DNA of 33,133 nt, taken from positions 1 to 33,133 of the forward strand of contig JAGCJL010000095.1 in the NCBI GenBank assembly GCA_017647975.1, read 5' to 3'. Made by a program: the position numbers and the translations under genes. Shown here piece after piece: positions 7,681 to 15,428 of the stretch (positions are counted from its first letter, which is position 1; each line of letters opens with the position of its first letter). The DNA is from Bacteroidaceae bacterium (GTDB taxonomy: Bacteria > Bacteroidota > Bacteroidia > Bacteroidales > Bacteroidaceae). The notes below the pieces were generated by a model that was given only the letters and a program-made list of their open reading frames with translations, ran no database searches and was not told the origin of the DNA.

Positions 7681-9390
7681 TCAGCGACGCGGACGTCCTT
7701 GCTTGACTTCTTGAATAGAGGTCCGGCAGTAGAGATTGCTGTAACGCCCCGATATTTCGTTAAGTATATACTCAAAGTTATTACCTTCAGTACCTTCTGT
7801 TTCAAGAGTGTTCGCCTCAATTACCAATAGGGCATTGTCGTAGGCACGTGCTATCTCAACAGCTTTCCACGCAAGTTTGTCATGTTCTATGTGTCCATGC
7901 CAGCATGCAACTATTTCGGGAACTCCGCCGTCAAGCATAGCTATGCGGTCGGCAACGATTATACATGAGTAGTCGGCCTTGCTGCCTGTTCCACCTACAT
8001 CGACAGTTACAATATATCTGTCACGTATATTTTTATCATTGTCAGGCATTAGCCACACCGCAAGGTAGTTGCCGTCGTTCTTCTCACCTGCGGACAATGG
8101 CTCGAAAGAACTCTTTACTCCATCTTTATCTCTCTTTTCCACTATGTCACCTATGAATGTTGGTGGAACACAACTCTTTCTTATGTTCTCGACATAAGCG
8201 GTGCGGAACACTCTTCGTCCGGTGCTTTGGAATGCTTCATTGGCGGTGGAGGGAAATTCTGAGTAGAGACGCCACTCGTCGGGCATCTCAAGTCGTTTGT
8301 CGCGGTACCATGCAATGGCTTCAAGTGTCGCTCCCAGAGCAAAAAGACGGTGTTCATACTCATCCATACTATCAATGAACTCACCATATTTTTCAGCAGC
8401 TATGGGCTTGCTGTAAAGGTCTATACTGAACCAAGGAATAAATACCGGTGTAAAGTTGTTTCTTTTCTCGGTGGCTTCAATCCATGTGCGGTGAAAGAAG
8501 TTACCTACGCCTTTGGCTGTGGATTCTATGACCTTCATGGTATATGGTCCGCTGGCGATAGAACCGAAGATAGATTGTACAAGATCTTCGGGTTTACGTC
8601 CATGTGTGGCTTTCCACAGGCCAACCTCGGTGAGGTGTGCCATGCTTATGTCTTCGCTTCGCAGGGAGTCGGGTTTCTGTGCCGAACCCAGTGAATAACG
8701 GCTGTTGCTCCAGTTGATTACTCTTGTCTTTTGTGCTCCCTGATAGGGCGATGTGGTAAGCTGTTTGCCACCGGTTGCCCATTTGGGATATCGGCTTATC
8801 ACTTTTGCAAGCATGCCAGCTACTATTGATGACTGCTTCTCAATGTCGCCGCAGATTACGCTGTTCCAGTTACGTTTGTGTACAAGCTGAATCCACAGCA
8901 TGTACAGCTGTGTGAGGGTGGAGCCTCCCCATTGGCGTGCCTTGCACAGAATAATATCTATCGGGCGATTGCTGAGCCGTAATTCCTCCATTGCTTTGAG
9001 GTATATACGTTGTGGACGGTTAAGCGTAAAGGCGGTGTCACGTCCTTTGCCCTTGTCCGAAATGGTTGTCATGCTCCTTGCCCAATACTCAAAGTCATGC
9101 TTCATTCTCAGCAAGCAGAAATCGAGCCACAGCTTTATCATATTACGGTTGTTGGGTTCTGCATCAAGACGTTCTTGCAGAAAACCTACAGCTCCCAACT
9201 TGGTAAGTTCCTGTACAAACTCCTCGTTGCACATGCTTACAGGCAGGTACATCTTTTCAATGGGGAAATTCTCTATTCTAACCCATTGCCTTGCTACCGA
9301 GGTTGAGCCTTCGCCGGTTATAGGATTGTAAACGGCCGAGATTTCTCCCAGCCGTTTAGTGTTTTCAATTATAATAGATTCTTTAGTCAT
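7681..9390 (-). CDS. terL: Phage terminase large subunit (TerL), stops early
   Basis: This is the DNA-packaging motor ATPase and nuclease. The ATPase domain has a Walker A variant KARQWGGST (residues 150-158), a Walker B region MAHLTEV with Glu255, and a coupling motif STAKGVGN (290-297). The nuclease domain starts with VTVDVGGTGSKADY (Asp464) and LLVIEA (Glu525). The frame stops at codon 570 with TGA, yet the missing nuclease end continues in the same frame to 7390. The full protein would be 666 aa, a normal TerL length. As read, it keeps the ATPase but lacks the last nuclease ligand. It is the fourth gene of a minus-strand operon, 15 nt after the preceding gene. Confidence 0.9.
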   Translation of the reverse strand: MTKESIIIENTKRLGEISAVYNPITGEGSTSVARQWVRIENFPIEKMYLPVSMCNEEFVQELTKLGAVGFLQERLDAEPNNRNMIKLWLDFCLLRMKHDFEYWARSMTTISDKGKGRDTAFTLNRPQRIYLKAMEELRLSNRPIDIILCKARQWGGSTLTQLYMLWIQLVHKRNWNSVICGDIEKQSSIVAGMLAKVISRYPKWATGGKQLTTSPYQGAQKTRVINWSNSRYSLGSAQKPDSLRSEDISMAHLTEVGLWKATHGRKPEDLVQSIFGSIASGPYTMKVIESTAKGVGNFFHRTWIEATEKRNNFTPVFIPWFSIDLYSKPIAAEKYGEFIDSMDEYEHRLFALGATLEAIAWYRDKRLEMPDEWRLYSEFPSTANEAFQSTGRRVFRTAYVENIRKSCVPPTFIGDIVEKRDKDGVKSSFEPLSAGEKNDGNYLAVWLMPDNDKNIRDRYIVTVDVGGTGSKADYSCIIVADRIAMLDGGVPEIVACWHGHIEHDKLAWKAVEIARAYDNALLVIEANTLETEGTEGNNFEYILNEISGRYSNLYCRTSIQEVKQGRPRR

Positions 9391-9405
9391 AAGTCTTTGG
9401 TGGAT

Positions 9406-9882
9406 TTATATCCCGGCAAGGTTTGTTGAACGCCGTCTGAGTTTTTGTCTGTTGTATATTTTGGCAAACATCATTTGTACATTACTATATAGCACGCTTC
9501 GCAGTGATATGTTTGTCTGTGCCATTTCGGGCTTTACCGTCAGCAGCCAATGCATGTTTACATCATTGACGATATAGTCGCTTATGGCTTGTTTAAGCAT
9601 TGTCAGCAGGTGTTGTGGAGGAGTTGTTTCACTCTCAAAGGTTATAGTAATGTTTTCGGTGTCGGCATTGCTTGTTATTGAGGGGAAACGTACCGCGACA
9701 GTAGTTATCAACTCATTGCACGCCCTTTGCGTGAACATGAGCAATAGCTTCTCATCGTCATTGCTGCTTTGCATGGTGTCGGCGTTTATGTCATTGCGTT
9801 TGGCCGACTCTCCCATATAAAAGTTTCTTAAATCAATCTGCTGTCGCAGGTCGCTCCATTTTATTTTAATTTCAAAGTTCAT
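9406..9882 (-). CDS. Phage-module protein of 158 aa, copy A
   Basis: I do not recognise a named function. It is clearly related to the next gene upstream, with the same length. Both share a central acidic D-D-E-K/E-E-D-K stretch, the pattern I-x-D-[YF]-I ... W-[LM] ... K-P-[ED] in the last third, and a basic tail. It is predicted mixed alpha/beta, with no signal peptide or membrane segment. The gap to the upstream paralogue is 12 nt and to terL 15 nt, so it is co-transcribed with the packaging genes. A head-completion or connector role is a guess based on position. The two may act as a heteromer. Confidence 0.75.
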   Translation of the reverse strand: MNFEIKIKWSDLRQQIDLRNFYMGESAKRNDINADTMQSSNDDEKLLLMFTQRACNELITTVAVRFPSITSNADTENITITFESETTPPQHLLTMLKQAISDYIVNDVNMHWLLTVKPEMAQTNISLRSVLYSNVQMMFAKIYNRQKLRRRSTNLAGI

Positions 9883-9894
9883 GGCTATACATCG

Positions 9895-10371
9895 TTATGT
9901 TGTTGGTCTTTTACGGGCGGTGAGTATCTCTCTCATGCGTACTGCTTCGCTTTGCATTCTCATGGCAACAAGGCTTGTCTCGTCGGGTTTCATAATCATC
10001 ATCCACTGCTGTAAGGCATGGGTTGTAATAAAATCCTCAATGCACTGTTCCAGTGTTGTTATTATTTCAGTGGGGTAGTTTCCCGGAAGTGTGAACCCAA
10101 GTTCAATTTTTTCAATGGCATTGTTCTGGCTTGTTCTGCTTATATCAATACTGCATGGTGTCATGTAACGTGTGATTATGACTGCGGCTTCTTTGGCACC
10201 GGATATGATATTATTCTCCAGCACTCTCTTGTCCTCTTCTGTAGCAGCCATACTATCACTAAGTTCCGAACTTATACCAATGTTACTTCGTGCCATGGCT
10301 GTGTAACCACTCTCGGTGTATATACGTTCAAGTATCTTTTCGTAATTTACAATAATGTTTATAAGTGTCAT
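9895..10371 (-). CDS. Phage-module protein of 158 aa, copy B
   Basis: This is the paralogue of copy A, matching it in length and layout. The N-terminal half has the Y-x-x-x-A-R-x-N/A-K-R-N-D-I region, an E-E-D-K stretch lies at about 45-50, and the C-terminal third carries IEDFITTHALQQW followed by K-P-D. The C-terminus is basic (ILTARKRPTT). No catalytic motif is visible. It has its own candidate promoter box (10398-10405) about 27 nt upstream, so the two paralogues and terL could be expressed apart from the first gene of the operon. Its function is unknown; a virion or packaging accessory role is inferred from neighbours. Confidence 0.75.
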   Translation of the reverse strand: MTLINIIVNYEKILERIYTESGYTAMARSNIGISSELSDSMAATEEDKRVLENNIISGAKEAAVIITRYMTPCSIDISRTSQNNAIEKIELGFTLPGNYPTEIITTLEQCIEDFITTHALQQWMMIMKPDETSLVAMRMQSEAVRMREILTARKRPTT

Positions 10372-10397
10372 AATCAGTTGGGTTTCATTATACTTTG

Positions 10398-10405
10398 CAA
10401 ATGTA
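10398..10405 (-). promoter_or_regulatory. Candidate internal promoter (-7 box) ahead of the 158-aa genes
   Basis: Read on the minus strand this is TACATTTG followed by CAAAG, a good match to the Bacteroidetes -7 box TAnnTTTG. It lies in the 80-nt gap between the first and second genes of the terminase operon. The -33 element is not obvious. Confidence 0.4.
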
Positions 10406-10451
10406 GTATGCTTGTTATGAGTGCAGTTTGCGTTTTTGCCAATTGGTGTAA

Positions 10452-10892
10452 TTACGCAGTGGCATGGTACAGAGAGTAGTCGTTTCTGCGACTTCGAAGG
10501 GTCTTGTATATAATACCTCTAAAGCTCTCTTCGTCAAGATAGAACGATGGTGCTGGCTCTTCAATTATCTTTTCCAGAATAATATACTTATACCTCTTGT
10601 TGCAGTCCTTCACCTGCTGCGTCCAGCGGTTGTATATCTCCTTGTACATGGCAAGTTTGTTCTCATTTATGAACGGTAGTTTCTTCTTTCTTGCCATCAT
10701 TGACACGAAGCGTCTTGCATTTTCAAACGTTACATAGAAACGTGGTGCCTTGCAGTTGACAGCATATTTGATAACCTCATTTTGTGTTGCATAGGGCTTT
10801 TCTTTTCTCACCTCTTTGAACGAATTGTAGAAACAGTCAATTACATCTTGTTTACGCATTTCGCGTACTGAATTGTTTAATGTCTTTTTCAT
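10452..10892 (-). CDS. Candidate small terminase subunit / DNA-binding protein
   Basis: This 146-aa basic, helical protein opens the minus-strand packaging operon that ends in terL. I take the start MKKTLNNS (ATG at 10892) rather than the longer frame from 10952. The longer start would place the promoter box and the palindromic operator inside the coding sequence, and its extra 20 residues look unlike a real N-terminus. The segment KAPRFYVTFENARRFVSMMARK (about residues 48-69) resembles a motif I know from Bacteroidetes phage proteins next to terminases. The TerS role rests on this position and on size and charge, not on a recognised fold. Confidence 0.6.
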   Translation of the reverse strand: MKKTLNNSVREMRKQDVIDCFYNSFKEVRKEKPYATQNEVIKYAVNCKAPRFYVTFENARRFVSMMARKKKLPFINENKLAMYKEIYNRWTQQVKDCNKRYKYIILEKIIEEPAPSFYLDEESFRGIIYKTLRSRRNDYSLYHATA

Positions 10893-10908
10893 CTGCGTTT
10901 TTTGAACA

Positions 10909-10947
10909 CAAAAATATAGCCAAAAATGGCTAAAAGTTTGTTGTTTT
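10909..10947 (-). promoter_or_regulatory. Promoter of the terminase operon
   Basis: On the minus strand AAAACAACAA (10947-10938) is followed after 21 nt by the -7 box TATTTTTG (10916-10909), giving a leader of roughly 12 nt before the ATG at 10892. The palindromic operator at 10917-10932 fills the space between the two elements, where a bound protein would block RNA polymerase. The same 10-mer and spacing recur at the control region near 19513-19552. Confidence 0.55.
10917..10932. promoter_or_regulatory. Operator palindrome TAGCCA-N4-TGGCTA (site 1)
   Basis: A perfect 6-bp inverted repeat with spacer AAAA lies between the promoter elements of the terminase operon. An identical pair of half-sites with spacer ATTA lies at 19497-19512 beside the S24 repressor gene. 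That makes this the likely binding site of the repressor. Confidence 0.6.
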
Positions 10948-11342
10948 GCCATTAAGTTATCAACAGCTTTGTTTTTTGTATAAAATAGCTGTGATTATTG
11001 ACTTTTTATATAAGATGTTGAGATGAAAAAGAATAAGTAGGCTATTGCACGCTTGTTTATATTAAAGGTGTAAAAGGCAATTAAGTAATTCTTTATAGGC
11101 ATTTAAGCCTTTTGGGTTTTAGACTTTCTTTTATAAAATATTTATCATGTTTTTCTTATTTCTAACTACATAAGGCGAGAATTTAAAAAAGTATCTTCTT
11201 TTTCTGAATTGTCATTTCAGCAACCTTGTAGGGAGTGTTCTGTTGTTCCTTTGCGGCAGAGATTCACGCCACTATGGCGTATATCCTTTCTACTGTTTAT
11301 TGTGTAATCTTTTTTAATAAAAATTAAAACAGTTTCTAATTT
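10948..11342. other. 395-nt divergent intergenic region, no gene
   Basis: This is an AT-rich gap between the outward-facing packaging and structural operons. No convincing ORF is present. A perfect small hairpin, ACGCCA-CTA-TGGCGT, is at 11266-11280, about 60 nt before the first structural gene. A one-mismatch -7-like box, TTCCTTTG, lies at 11246-11253. If real it would start a transcript carrying that hairpin in its leader. The shared operator palindrome does not recur on this side. I see no other structure I can support. Confidence 0.45.
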
Positions 11343-12125
11343 ATGGAACAGAACTTTAAAAATGTAAATGAATCGGCCGGCAAGGTTAATTCTTTGACCG
11401 CCAATTATGCCCAGCAGAAAGCTCCAGAGGCTGCCGGGCTGGACTCTTTTTCTGATTTTAACGTGGGATTGAAGAGTATTTTCGGTGATGATTTTGATAT
11501 CAATGACAAGATGTCGCGTGACTTGTTGTTGTATCAGTTGCGTAGGAATATTGAACAGAATGAGATTCTTGCCAATGCTCTTGATCAGGATCCGCGTATG
11601 GCTCAGATGATATCGGATGTGGTCAATGGCAAACGAAATGCTCACAGTGCCATGGCACGCTATTTTGGTAATTCGTTGTTGAATGTTGACGAGAATAGTC
11701 CCGAATTTGAGGAGATAATGAATGCTGACGCGGAACGTAAGAATGAGATTATGCGTCTTGCCAATGACCGTCGTGAGTATGAGAATAATCTTGCCGAGAG
11801 TATTCCTGTTATAGAGGCATTCTGTAATGAACGCGGATATGACGTGTCTGATTTCATGGATAACGTTTGGGAAAGCGTGGTGTTTCCTATTATGGCCGGC
11901 AGATACTCTACTGATGTGTGCGTGGCTCTTGACCATGCTTTGTCCTATGACAAGGATGTACAGGATGCTTTTGCTGCCGGCGACATTAAAGGACGTAACA
12001 CTAGTATCCAACGTATGAAAGCCAATTTCAGCGACGGTATGCCTAAAGGTATGAATAGTGTTGCTCCTGAAACAGGTAAGCGTACCCGTCGTAACTCGCT
12101 GATTGAAAGAGCTCTGAATGCCTGA
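11343..12125 (+). CDS. Scaffold-like capsid assembly protein
   Basis: This 260-aa protein is highly charged and almost entirely helical, without signal peptide or membrane segments. It lies directly before the major capsid gene, the usual place for scaffolds. The C-terminal third carries SYDKDVQDAFAAGDIKGRNTSI and ends in a basic stretch before LIERALNA, a pattern I associate with scaffold-type proteins of Bacteroidetes phages. It has two stop codons in a row (TGA TAG) at its end. The gap to the capsid gene is 41 nt. It could instead be a minor head protein. It is not large enough, nor patterned, to be the missing portal. Confidence 0.6.
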   Translation: MEQNFKNVNESAGKVNSLTANYAQQKAPEAAGLDSFSDFNVGLKSIFGDDFDINDKMSRDLLLYQLRRNIEQNEILANALDQDPRMAQMISDVVNGKRNAHSAMARYFGNSLLNVDENSPEFEEIMNADAERKNEIMRLANDRREYENNLAESIPVIEAFCNERGYDVSDFMDNVWESVVFPIMAGRYSTDVCVALDHALSYDKDVQDAFAAGDIKGRNTSIQRMKANFSDGMPKGMNSVAPETGKRTRRNSLIERALNA

Positions 12126-12166
12126 TAGACAATATTTTTTAATTACTAATCAATAAACTTTTTACT

Positions 12167-13786
12167 ATGAGAAAAATCTTTGATTTTATGAGGGAGAACC
12201 CTCTGTTTGTGATTATGTCACTTGTGGCTATTGCATCAATCTTGTGGGGTGATGTGTTTGCCGGAACAGTGCTTGCTGCTGTAAATGTTATTCCATCGGG
12301 TTCGCCACGTGCGTCGAATGGTATCGCCGGGCTTCCATCGCATGGCAACGGCGAGGCCACAACTGTTTCTAATGCAAGGGAACTTGGCAGTGACTTTATC
12401 GATGCCGATGCCGACGAGCAGATTATTGGGGTGGCGAGTGACGAGAGTGTCATTGATACCATTAAACGCAAAATCCGTCGTCAGGTGCGTGTGAACTCTT
12501 TTGAGGTCGATCACTATCTTATTGATGACAAACGCTCTAAGGCTTATACCAACGAGGAATATAAAGGTATAAGTGCTACACGTGCCGAGATTCCTTTCTC
12601 AACAACCGGTGAGAGAAAAATCTTTCAGGAGTATTATACCGCTATATGTAAGGGTGTAAACGGTTATGATCCTACCGGTCAGATTGAATTGCCCGGTGTG
12701 GACCTTATGCTTTTCTTCGTTGGTAAGAACTCTACAACCGAAGCACCAATCGCAATGGCTGTAAACGGTCCTAAGCTCAATGCCAGCGATGACTATTGCG
12801 TGGTACCTACAATTCCTGTTGGAACAGAGATTATATTGCTCTCTTCAGCTGCCTATGAGACTCAAAAATTCATTGCTCCTTCGACAATTGTTCCCGTTCC
12901 TGAGCGTATGTATTTGCAGAAACAGCTCTGTAATAGCATCGTGAGTGATTATTTTGCAGCTCAAAAGAAACGTATCCAGTTCAGTGAATCACAAATAGCC
13001 GAGGCTGTATTGCGTCAGTTCCGTCTTGAAAGTTGCCGTACAGCGTGGGTTGGTCAGCCTGGTAAGTTCAAGGTTCAGGCTATGGATAATGCAATGGGCT
13101 ACCAGTGGGATTACTTTTCAAAGGGTATCCGTTGGCAGTTCAAACGTCAGTATGACTTGTCTTCAAAAATCACTTTCGCTGATTTAATCAACCTTTCAAT
13201 GGTCAAATTTACAGGTTTTAATTGTACTAAAAAGGCTATATGGCTTCTTGGCAAGCAGCTGTTGAATGATATTCAGAAGATTGATTTGACTTTGCATAAG
13301 AATATCAGTGTAACAGGCGATAACGTATTCGGTATTGAGTGTACTAAGATTCATACTGTATTTGGTGATATTGATCTTATTCACGATCCAACACTTGATG
13401 CTCTTGGATATGCAAATTGCGGTGGTCTAATCGATGAGAATGGTCTTGTACGCTATTACATGAAGAACGAGGATGCCAAAACTGAAAATGTTGATGGAGA
13501 GGAGGCTAAACGCGAGGTTGTGATGACTATCGACTGTCTATGTCTAAAGGGTTATTCACACATCTGGGTAAATGGTGCCGCAACCGAAAGTGATATTCCA
13601 GGTGCTTCGCGTGTGACAAGTGCCGATACATTGCCCGAGTCACCAAACTTGAACGACGTGGTGATTCTGACAGAAGATGTCAACCACACTGTCAATGGAA
13701 CATCTAAGTTGTGGTTCACCGCCGGTACTGTTGTGACATTCAACGGTAATACTTGGGTGGAATATACAGGTGAGATTCTTGCATAA
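12167..13786 (+). CDS. Major capsid protein
   Basis: This 539-aa protein has the size, position and mixed alpha/beta composition of a tailed-phage coat protein (HK97-fold expected). Motifs familiar from Bacteroidetes phage coats include YFAAQKKRIQFSE, AVLRQFRLESCR and FSKGIRWQFKRQYDL in the middle. Unusually, residues 12-40 form a strongly hydrophobic segment that looks like a membrane anchor or signal sequence, followed by a Gly/Ser/Asp-rich linker to about residue 90 before the folded part. The last ~55 residues (from about TSADTLPES) look like a separate small beta domain. A hairpin just downstream may separate its high expression from that of the connector genes. The HK97 call is inference from context. 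Confidence 0.72.
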   Translation: MRKIFDFMRENPLFVIMSLVAIASILWGDVFAGTVLAAVNVIPSGSPRASNGIAGLPSHGNGEATTVSNARELGSDFIDADADEQIIGVASDESVIDTIKRKIRRQVRVNSFEVDHYLIDDKRSKAYTNEEYKGISATRAEIPFSTTGERKIFQEYYTAICKGVNGYDPTGQIELPGVDLMLFFVGKNSTTEAPIAMAVNGPKLNASDDYCVVPTIPVGTEIILLSSAAYETQKFIAPSTIVPVPERMYLQKQLCNSIVSDYFAAQKKRIQFSESQIAEAVLRQFRLESCRTAWVGQPGKFKVQAMDNAMGYQWDYFSKGIRWQFKRQYDLSSKITFADLINLSMVKFTGFNCTKKAIWLLGKQLLNDIQKIDLTLHKNISVTGDNVFGIECTKIHTVFGDIDLIHDPTLDALGYANCGGLIDENGLVRYYMKNEDAKTENVDGEEAKREVVMTIDCLCLKGYSHIWVNGAATESDIPGASRVTSADTLPESPNLNDVVILTEDVNHTVNGTSKLWFTAGTVVTFNGNTWVEYTGEILA

Positions 13787-13805
13787 TTTTTAAAATGTGT
13801 TTAAG

Positions 13806-13836
13806 GGAGAGTATCAATATCTCTTTGTTACTCTCT
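13806..13836 (+). terminator. Hairpin after the capsid gene
   Basis: GGAGAGTA pairs with TACTCTCT (seven Watson-Crick pairs plus one G-T) across a 15-nt loop, without a T-run. It lies 20 nt after the capsid stop. It may stabilise the capsid transcript end or partly terminate, as coat genes often need higher output than connectors. Confidence 0.4.
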
Positions 13837-13866
13837 CTATTCAATGAAATTTAAAATCGTTATTTT

Positions 13867-14292
13867 ATGAAAAAACGCATAACTTATGAAATTCACGGAC
13901 AGATAGAGCGTAATTGCTACTTTCGTATTGGAAAAGCTTTGGTAAGAGTGGAATTTACCGGTGGCTCTATCAATTCAACGGGTGTATATCCCGCACATTA
14001 CATTACTGAAAATGCTCTTTTCCAAAGGGCTATAGAAAACAGTGAGGCCTATCGCAGTGGTGAGATAAAACAGGGTAAGGTTGAAATTCTTGATGATGGT
14101 AAAGATGTTGCACAGGGTGTTAATGAAGAGGCTGGGGATGTGACTGTTATTCCCGAAGTAACCAATCTTCAACAGGCACGCAATATCCTTATATCCGAGC
14201 CTTATAATTGTCAGTTGTCGCAGCTACAGAACAAGAATGCGGTGAAACTGGTTGCTGCCGAAAAAGGCGTTTCTTTTCCTAATTGGATATGA
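13867..14292 (+). CDS. Small head protein (adaptor/decoration candidate)
   Basis: This 141-aa protein follows the capsid gene. Its N-terminal 50 residues are strand-rich (ITYEIHGQIERNCYFRIGKALVRVEF). A charged linker (about 65-100) follows, and then a C-terminal helical domain of about 45 residues, VTNLQQARNILISEPYN to VSFPNWI, which resembles the small DNA- or protein-binding end domain found in several Bacteroidetes phage head proteins. No enzyme motif is seen. The stop codon overlaps the next gene's ATG (ATGA), so translation is coupled to the connector. Decoration or head-completion roles fit its place; which of these is unknown. Confidence 0.6.
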   Translation: MKKRITYEIHGQIERNCYFRIGKALVRVEFTGGSINSTGVYPAHYITENALFQRAIENSEAYRSGEIKQGKVEILDDGKDVAQGVNEEAGDVTVIPEVTNLQQARNILISEPYNCQLSQLQNKNAVKLVAAEKGVSFPNWI

Positions 14293-14933
14293 TAACGACA
14301 GCAAATCTTATAAAGAAAGTTCGTTGTATCATCAATGAAACCGAAGAGGATTATGAAATTTCTGTTATATCTGATAAGGTACGTTCGTTTGATGATATAA
14401 TAAAAGAACTATTGTCGCAGGCTGTTGCATTAGTACAGCAGAACAAGGGGGCAAAGGGTGGTTTTGTGAATGTGAAAATATTGACATCTACAACCGGATT
14501 GATATTGGATAATGGTGACGGAACCGGGTATATAACTTTGCCCGATGATTTTGTAGAACTTCTCTACTGTAAGCTTAATGTGTGGAAACGACCTTGTACC
14601 ATTATATATTCGTCAAGTTCACCTCAAGCAGCAAGACAGTATAACAAGGCTACACGTGCCGGAATTCTAAAACCAGTATGTGTTGAGGGGGTTACTACAG
14701 CCGGTAATAAAAGTGTAGAACTTTTTCCTGCTCCGGCTGGAGCAAAGGTGGAGAAATTCCTGTATGAGGCAATGTTTAATGTTAATGATGGTCTTAACCG
14801 TTGTGACAAGAATATGATTGATGCAGTTGTTTACGCCTGTGCTTCGCTGGTTTACAATATGTTTGAACGGTATGATGCTGCAAATTCTTTCATGTCTTAT
14901 GCTATGGCTTTATGTAACGGCACTACTCGGTGA
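14289..14933 (+). CDS. Head-tail connector / tail adaptor protein
   Basis: This 214-aa protein is placed between capsid and tail genes. I use the ATG at 14289, which overlaps the preceding TGA, rather than the TTG six bases upstream. The layout fits podovirus-type adaptor proteins that sit under the portal: an N-terminal helical region, a central strand-rich GYITLPDDFVELLYCKLNVWKRPCTIIYS segment (about 78-106), and a C-terminal helical bundle. The final part resembles the I-[DK]-x-V-Y-x-[ACT]-[AS]-x-L-V-Y motif I know from such proteins. No portal gene lies anywhere in the window, so its docking partner is missing or supplied in trans. Confidence 0.6.
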   Translation: MITTANLIKKVRCIINETEEDYEISVISDKVRSFDDIIKELLSQAVALVQQNKGAKGGFVNVKILTSTTGLILDNGDGTGYITLPDDFVELLYCKLNVWKRPCTIIYSSSSPQAARQYNKATRAGILKPVCVEGVTTAGNKSVELFPAPAGAKVEKFLYEAMFNVNDGLNRCDKNMIDAVVYACASLVYNMFERYDAANSFMSYAMALCNGTTR

Positions 14934-14960
14934 TGGGTGTAATAGTTAAAAGAGAATATT

Positions 14961-15428
14961 ATGGATAGCTTGAAAATTGTTATAACATCTTTGATAGCTA
15001 ATATTATTGGTCTGTTGTTTCCTATCAAAAATGATATATTCGGCTTGGTATTGCTCTTTAGCGTGAACTTTTTTATTGGTTTGATTGCCGACGTGAGCAA
15101 CCGTCGCGAATGGAGTTTCAGAAAAGCGTTTCGCTTTTTCAGGGATGCCGCTATATATTTTGTGATGGTTGCTTCTATTTATCTTCTCGGTTATCTTAAA
15201 GGAGAGGAGGCTGCAGCAGTCCATTGTGTTTCGTTCATGATTTATGTTGCAATATATTTCTATGGAACAAATATATTGCGTAATGCAAGAATGATAACAA
15301 ATGAACGCAGTACGCTTTATCGAATACTTGATTTTCTTTACTATGTGATGAGTTTACGTGTGCTTGAGCATTGTGTTTATCTTAAAGATTATTTTGACTA
15401 TGAGAAACGTGATAAGTCTCTCTCTTAG
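14961..15428 (+). CDS. Phage holin
   Basis: This 155-aa inner-membrane protein has about three to four membrane segments: residues 5-21, 26-45, 64-81 and 89-103. Its loops are short and charged and its C-terminal end is basic and hydrophilic. Size and pattern match the multi-span holins (phage_holin_4 type) of Bacteroidetes prophages, which make holes that time host lysis. The gene for a one-protein spanin starts 29 nt before its end in another frame, so the two form a lysis cassette. No endolysin (amidase, lysozyme or peptidase) is found next to it or elsewhere in the window. Confidence 0.72.
   Translation: MDSLKIVITSLIANIIGLLFPIKNDIFGLVLLFSVNFFIGLIADVSNRREWSFRKAFRFFRDAAIYFVMVASIYLLGYLKGEEAAAVHCVSFMIYVAIYFYGTNILRNARMITNERSTLYRILDFLYYVMSLRVLEHCVYLKDYFDYEKRDKSLS

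Noticed and set aside
7390..9390. Genome-wide recoding of TGA as an explanation for the TerL stop
   Set aside because: Genes in the same module (scaffold, connector, spanin and nozzle) and host genes end in TGA at sensible places.
11217..12011. Long minus-strand open frame (264 codons) opposite the scaffold-like gene
   Set aside because: It overlaps a plus-strand gene with better codon pattern, protein character and operon fit; the antisense translation resembles no protein and is a shadow.
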